NCBI RefSeq assembly: GCF_002776525.5 | Contig: NC_045434.1 | Location: 110,663,081-110,727,080 of the forward strand | Length of the DNA stretch: 64,000 nucleotides | Source of the DNA: Piliocolobus tephrosceles | Taxonomy: Eukaryota > Chordata > Mammalia > Primates > Cercopithecidae | Direction of reading: 5' to 3' | Shown: piece by piece, positions 58,740-64,000 of the stretch | How the letters are laid out: each line of letters starts with the position of its first letter | How positions within the stretch are numbered: position 1 is the first letter of the stretch | Program-made: the position numbers and the translations under genes | The notes under the pieces: generated by a model | Seen by the model: only the letters and a program-made list of their open reading frames with translations | Told to the model about the DNA's origin: nothing | Database searches by the model: none

Positions 58740-59029
58740 GGCTGGGTGCAGTGGCTCATGCCTGTAATCTCAGCACTCTGGGAAGCCGAGGCAAGTGGAT
58801 CACCCGAGGTCAGGAGTTCGAGATCAGCCTGGCCAACATGGTGAAACCCCATCTGTACTAAAAATACAAAATTTAGCCAGGCATGGTGACGTGTGCCTGT
58901 AATCCCAACTACTCGGGAAGCTGAGGCAGGAGAATTCCTTGAACCTGGGAGGCGGAGGTTGCAGTGAGCCGAGATTGCGCCTCTGCCTGGGTGACAGAGT
59001 GAGACTGTCTCAAAAAAAAAAAAAAAAAA
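58740..59029 (+). mobile_element. Alu, full length
   Basis: Sense Alu with 'atgctccctt' repeated at both flanks. Confidence 0.93.
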
Positions 59030-59129
59030 TGCTCCCTTTATTACTGGTTTGTTGCTAATAATTAAACAAGAATTAACTCTGATCCGTTTCAAAAAGAGAT
59101 GACGAAAGGAATAATAGAATAAAGGAAAC

Positions 59130-59384
59130 CCAAGCATCCAGGCTGGGGGTTGTTAACTTGGAGTCACAGCCCCCGAGGAGTTCATGAGCAGAATTCAGAG
59201 AATCCATAAACTTGGTAGACAGAAAATTTGTATCTTAATGTTCACTAACTTCTAACTGAATTTTTAACATTTTCTTTGGACCGTAGGCCACAAACTACAA
59301 AAATTTTAACAGTACTGTGATTTTGTTGCCAGGAGAAATCACAGATGTTTTTATGTCATATTACTATTGCTGCAAAGAGCTCCA
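59130..59384. repeat. Old interspersed repeat, family not named
   Basis: 'gaattcagagaatccataaa' and 'ttctaactgaatttttaaca' recall a common ancient DNA-transposon-type repeat. Confidence 0.4.
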
Positions 59385-59459
59385 AATGGGCTCAAGCATT
59401 CTGCCCGCCTCAGCCTCCCAAAATACTGAGACTACAGGCATGAACCACCTTGCCTGGCC
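59385..59459 (-). mobile_element. Alu fragment
   Basis: Antisense piece from 'tgggctcaagcattctgccc' to 'aaccaccttgcctggcc'. Confidence 0.8.
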
Positions 59460-60719
59460 TATCCTTAGCCTTTTAAATGTCAAACGCAAGGCATCGTTTT
59501 TTTGACTCCTCGTCTCTCTTGCCCTTTTGTGCCTTTTTGGCCCAGGCACTACTCTTTCTTTGAATTCCTCTCTTACTTTTCACGACACCACTGTGTCTAA
59601 GTCCTCCCCTCTCAGTCTTCTTCTAAGCCTCCCCCTGCTTCTTGCCGTCTCTTAAATGAAGCTGTTCACTGAGGTTCCACACTCGATGGTCTCCTGTCCC
59701 TGCACACCCGTCCTGAATAGGGCTCACAGCCACCTACACATTCACGATCTCACTCCCGTGTTCCCAGCACAGGCCACCCCACACTCCTGGCCCGTAGAGC
59801 CAATAGCCCCTTGGACTTCACCACATCGATACCCCACTTGCACCTCACATTCAACATGCCCCTGTCCTTTCACCTCCTTTTCACCCTAGCTGCCAAACCC
59901 ACTTATATTGTTCAGGGTTCTTAGTTGTAAATAACAGAGTCCAATCTGGCTGGCTTCAGCAGAAACGGAATTTAATGAAGACTGTTAAGTAGTTTGTTGA
60001 GTTGTTAGGTGTCTTGAGAAACAGGATGCAGCTGAGTGTCCAAGAGCAGGGTGTCCAGAACCAACCATAGAATTGCCTAACAAGGAAGGTGTCTCCCAAA
60101 GGCAGCTACTCTGTTGATGAGACCTGACCCAGCTCTACTTTCAGCTTCCTCTGCCATCATCTGATGACGTCCAGGCCCCTGTAGAGCCCCTTTCTACGAG
60201 TTGCTTCTTTCCTGTGAAAGGCTCACGTGGGCTGTCTGACTGCACAGCCCAGTGCTCACACCTGCACCTCTGCAAGCACACTGGGAGATAACTGACTCAG
60301 ACCTGAATACAGGGAAAGTGTCCAAGGATCTTGGGCAGTTACAAACCATGGTTGCCCACTGCCACATTCTTCCAGCGTTGTGAGAGGCACAACAATACAC
60401 TCAGGAGTTGAACCTGGGAACTTCCTAGATTCCTAAATTTATCTGAATTAATTGGTCATTTAATCCTGTCACTTGGACCTCCAAGGATCCTCTGTATCCC
60501 CAGGTCAAGCCCAAACTCCTTAGCCTGGGTCCAAGGTCTTGAAAGACCTACCCTGCTCTCCTTCAGCCTCCTCTCCCATCATTCCCACCCTCACACACTC
60601 ACCACTGCAGCAGGATGAAGCTGCTCACAGCTCCTCCATGGGCCGAGCTTGCATTCCTCCATACCTTTCCATAGGCTGGCCCCTGCCTTCTTGTCTGGGT
60701 GGTGAAGCCCTCAGTTTCC
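59460..60719. other. No gene or clear repeat
   Basis: About 59915-60060 resembles an unnamed old repeat ('ttagttgtaaataacagagt'). Confidence 0.45.
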
Positions 60720-60875
60720 ATCCTAGTCCAGCCACTCACTGATGATATGAACTGGTACAAGTTATCTCACCTCTCTGAGCCTCAGTTTTATCTTCTGAAA
60801 CATGGGAATAATACCCTCCTCTCAGGTGTATTATGAGAAGTACATGACAGAACTCTCAGAGTGCTTAGACACTCT
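60720..60875 (+). repeat. MIR element
   Basis: Sense MIR: 'acctctctgagcctcagttt', 'gaaacatgggaataatac'. Confidence 0.7.
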
Positions 60876-60879
60876 AGTG

Positions 60880-61305
60880 GGTTGAAAAAAGATATGTCCA
60901 AAAAGATACGTCTCTGTCACACTGCAACCTGTGAATATGACCATATTTGGGAAAAATCTCTTGGCAGATGTAATTAGTTTAAGGATCTTGACATGAGATC
61001 ATCCAGTATTACAGAAGCGAGTCCTAAGTCCAAAGGCAAATGTTCCTATAAGAGAGAGAAGAGAAGGCCAAGGGGAGCAGAGGCAACGATGGGAATTGTG
61101 CTGCTGCATGCCAAGGAACACCAGCCACCACCAGGAACTCGAATAGGCAAGGAAAGATTCTCCCCTAGAGATTTCAGAGGGAATGTGACCCTACTAATGC
61201 CTTCATTTCAGACTTCTGGCCCCTCGACCTGTGAAAAAATAAATGTCTGTTGTTTAAAGTCACTAAGTTTGTGGTAACTTGTTACAGCAGCTGTGGGAAC
61301 CAGCA
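60880..61305 (+). mobile_element. LTR-like element (same family as 7205-7617)
   Basis: 'aagatacgtctctgtcacac', 'cttggcagatgtaattagtt', 'gaaaaaataaatgtctgttg' and 'tttgtggtaacttgttacag' are the shared marks. Confidence 0.65.
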
Positions 61306-61588
61306 CTGGCACTCATAGCATATCTGCCCCTCCTCCCACATTATCCTCCTATCAGGTATGATGTGGACCTGGGACCAAGAAAACCAGGCCTTGGCCAATC
61401 AGCACCACAATAAAAACCCTGTTTCCTTAAGTAATCACTGCAGAGAAGGCCTCCCTGAAGAGCAAAATCTGAATGATGCACTGTCTCTCCCTCATGCCAG
61501 CTGTTTAGAGGGACTAGACCCAGGGGACCAGAAGCAAGGAGCCACTCCCTTCAGGTCTCCCAGTGGCACTGCTTAAAGCCAGAGCCAC

Positions 61589-62945
61589 TTTTTTTTTTTT
61601 TTTGAGTTTTTAGAGGTTTTCTATTTTATTATTATTATTTTTCTTATTTTTTTAAATTATACTTTAAGTTCTAGGGTACATGTGCACAACGTGCAGGTTT
61701 GTTACATAAATATACATGTGCCATGTTGGTGTGCTGCACCCATTAACTCATCATTTACATTAGGTATATCTCCTAATGCTATCCCTCCCCCCACCCCCTC
61801 CCCACAATAGGACCTGGTGTGTGATGTTCCCTTTCCTGTGTTCAAGTGATCTCATTGTTCACTTCCCACCTATGAGTGAGAACATGCGGTGTTTGGTTTT
61901 CTGCTCTTGTGATAGTTTGCTGAGAATGATGGTTTCCAGCTGCATCCATGTCCCTACAAAGGACACGAACTCATCCTTTTTTATGGCTGCATAGTATTCC
62001 ATGGTGTATATGTGCCACATTTTCTCAATCCAGTCTGTCACTGATGGACATTTGGGTTGATTCCAAATCTTTGCTATTGTGAATAATGCCGCAATAAACA
62101 TAAGTGTGCATGTGTCTTTATAGCAGCATGATTTATAATCCTTTGGGTATATCCCCAGTAATGGGATGGCTGGGTCAAATGGTATTTCTAGTTCTAGATC
62201 CTTGAGGAATCGCCACACTGTTTTCCACAATGGTTGAACTAGTTTACAGTCCCACCAACAGTGTAAAAGTGTTCCTATTTCTTCACATCCTTTCCAGCAC
62301 CTGTTGTTTCCTGATTTTTTAATGATCGCCATTCTAACTGGTATGAGATGGTTTTGTGGTTTTGATTTGCATTTCTCTGATGGTGAGTGATGATGAGCAT
62401 TTTTTCATGTGTCTGTTGGCTGTATGAATGTCATCTTTTGAGAAGTGTCTATTCATATCCTTTGCCCACTTTTTGATGGGGTTGTTTGTTTTTTTCTTGT
62501 AAATTTGAATTAGTTCTTTATAGGTTCTGGATATTAGCCCTTTGTCAGATGAGTAGATTGCAAAAATTTTCTCCCATTCTGTAGGTTGCCTGCTCACTCT
62601 GATGGTAGTTTCTTTTGCTGTGCAGAAGCTCTTTAGTTTAATTAGATCCCATTTGTCAATTTTGGCTTTTGTTGCTGTTGCTTTTGGTGTTTTAGTCATG
62701 AAGTCTTTCTTTGCCCAAGCCTATGTCCTGAATGGCATTGCCTAGGTTTTCTTCTAGGGATTTTATGATTTTAGGTCTAACATTTAAGTCTCTAATCCAT
62801 CTTGAATTAATTTTTGTAAAAGGAGTAAGGAAAGGATCCAGTTTCAGCTTTCTACTTATGGCTAGCCAATTTTCCCAGCACCATTTATTAAACAGGGAAT
62901 CCTTTCCCCATTTCTTGTTTTTGTCAGGTTTGCCAAAGATCAGAT
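61589..62945 (-). mobile_element. 5'-truncated young L1 (L1PA-like)
   Basis: The 1.36-kb insertion begins at poly(T) on the + strand. Its minus strand encodes the C-terminal part of L1 ORF2, with frame breaks, then the 3' UTR. The duplication 'aagccagagccacttt' at 61575-61590 and 62946-62961 marks target-primed reverse transcription. It cannot move by itself because most of ORF2 and all of ORF1 are missing. Confidence 0.95.
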
Positions 62946-62961
62946 AAGCCAGAGCCACTTT

Positions 62962-63929
62962 ATCTTGGCTTCCTTTAAAGACATACCCAGAATTCACAGC
63001 TTGTGTGTGTTTGTTTCTTAACATGTCCTAAGAAATGCTAGAACACTTCTTCCTTTGGGGCCCTGTGGCATTTGGTTATTTTTGACTAAGCTGCCCGGTC
63101 ACAATGCCTAAGGAGTCTACAAAGAAACTGGGAGTCACAGGCAGGGTAAAAACTGCTTCACTGCCCAGAGGGGAGATGGCCCAGGCTGGTCCAGGAGGCC
63201 AGGGAGAAGCCAGTCACAGAGGCGAAAGGGATTTCTCTAGCAGCGTGCTAGGGCAGGACTTGGCATTTTCGCCCTCAAGGTTTCATCCCAAGGCAATCTG
63301 GTCCGTTTCTACCCCCTCGCCACACGTAGAAGGAACCTGAACCCATAAGTTCCTGAACCCAGAAGGAATCTGAACCCAGAAGTTATGGAAGTGCCTAAGT
63401 CACATAGCTAAACAATGGCAGAACCCAAACTCCACCCAGCTATGGCCCAGGAGGAGGAGGCCTGGAATGAAGAAGCTTGGGTTTGAGTCCCAGCTCTGCC
63501 ACTGAGATCAGCCAGATTCCCTCACTCCTTCCAGTCTGTATCTTCAGGACCTGCCTCACCTCCCAGATTTTTAAGGGAACCGAAGGAGAGAGGGTGGGCT
63601 AACACACCTGTGGACTGGGATATCTTTCATGATGGGACATTGCTCTTCAGCCCCACTGGAGCCCTCATCATTTAGCTGGAAAGGTGAAAAGGAGAGTTGT
63701 TCTAACAGAACCATCTTCTCAGGCCACAGGGCTGGGACTATTGTTTAAGAACATTCCATGATAACTTGGCAGAGCCTAGGAAAGAAGGTGCAGCAGCAGG
63801 CTCTCAGGGTAAGCAGTGTTTGCACCTCCTCATGCCTAGTCAGCCTTAGGCACAGGATGGGGGCTTACTTAGGAGCTGCCAAGTTGGCTGATCAGCCAAG
63901 AAGGACTGGAAAAAAGGCACAAGAGGCCT
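62962..63929. other. No gene; a MIR-like fragment
   Basis: About 63470-63560 has MIR-like text ('gtttgagtcccagctctgcc'). Elsewhere nothing was recognised. Confidence 0.45.
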
Positions 63930-64000
63930 TTTTCTTTTTTAGACAGAGTCTTGCTCTATCACCAAGGCTGGAATGCAGTGATGCAAGCTGGGCTCACTGC
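63930..64000 (-). mobile_element. Alu, cut by the window end
   Basis: Antisense Alu 3' end: poly(T)-like 'ctttttcttttttagacaga' then 'tcttgctctatcaccaaggc'. Confidence 0.88.

Noticed and set aside
58496..59137. 213-codon minus-strand frame
   Set aside because: The core is an antisense Alu translation. The flanks show no known domain.
61859..63024. Three minus-strand frames with reverse-transcriptase-associated text
   Set aside because: These are pieces of L1 ORF2 C-terminus in a truncated insertion, not a host gene.

Overview
The window is nuclear DNA from an Old World monkey. It is intron-rich, has about two dozen Alu copies, and several of these (1-99, 26667-26969, 53319-53619) carry bases typical of the cercopithecoid AluYR group. 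An L1 3' end, LTRs, MIR and L2 relics and two 10-N assembly gaps inside microsatellites complete the picture. Two single-copy loci can be read, both on the minus strand: a chymosin (CYM/CYMP) pseudogene at about 16.5-24.2 kb and an apparently intact PROK1 (prokineticin-1/EG-VEGF) gene at 49.2-54.6 kb. From memory, this pairing and order match human 1p13.3.

Layout: 0-16.4 kb is gene-free downstream flank of the chymosin locus. It holds Alus, four LTR-like fragments, MIR/L2 relics and a long (GGAA)n array. 16.48-24.19 kb holds the chymosin pseudogene: seven of nine expected exons can be aligned, with a TATA box and a poly(A) signal. 24.2-48 kb is gene-free and rich in repeats, including an ERV1-type LTR, an old L1 and a pair of nearly identical inverted ~660-bp arms. 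48.2-54.6 kb is PROK1 with three coding exons encoding 105 residues. 54.6-64 kb is its 5' flank, with several Alus and a 1.36-kb 5'-truncated L1 bounded by a clear target-site duplication.

The chymosin locus is the most interesting part. The surviving exon lengths (62, 151, 199, 114, 145, 99 and 138 nt) fit a 381-codon preprochymosin if exons 3 and 4 are restored, but I cannot find those two exons. The interval where they should lie holds an inverted ~188-bp copy (about 98% identical) of sequence just 5' of the chymosin start. Further lesions are a start codon changed to AGG, a 1-nt deletion and a stop in exon 5, loss of both splice dinucleotides of intron 6, a changed second catalytic motif, and a stop at a cysteine in the last exon. 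PROK1 by contrast keeps its signal peptide, N-terminal AVITG, ten cysteines and canonical splice sites. The two genes share no pathway: one is a neonatal milk-clotting protease, the other a secreted GPCR ligand. Family and subfamily names for repeats are from memory and were not checked against a library.
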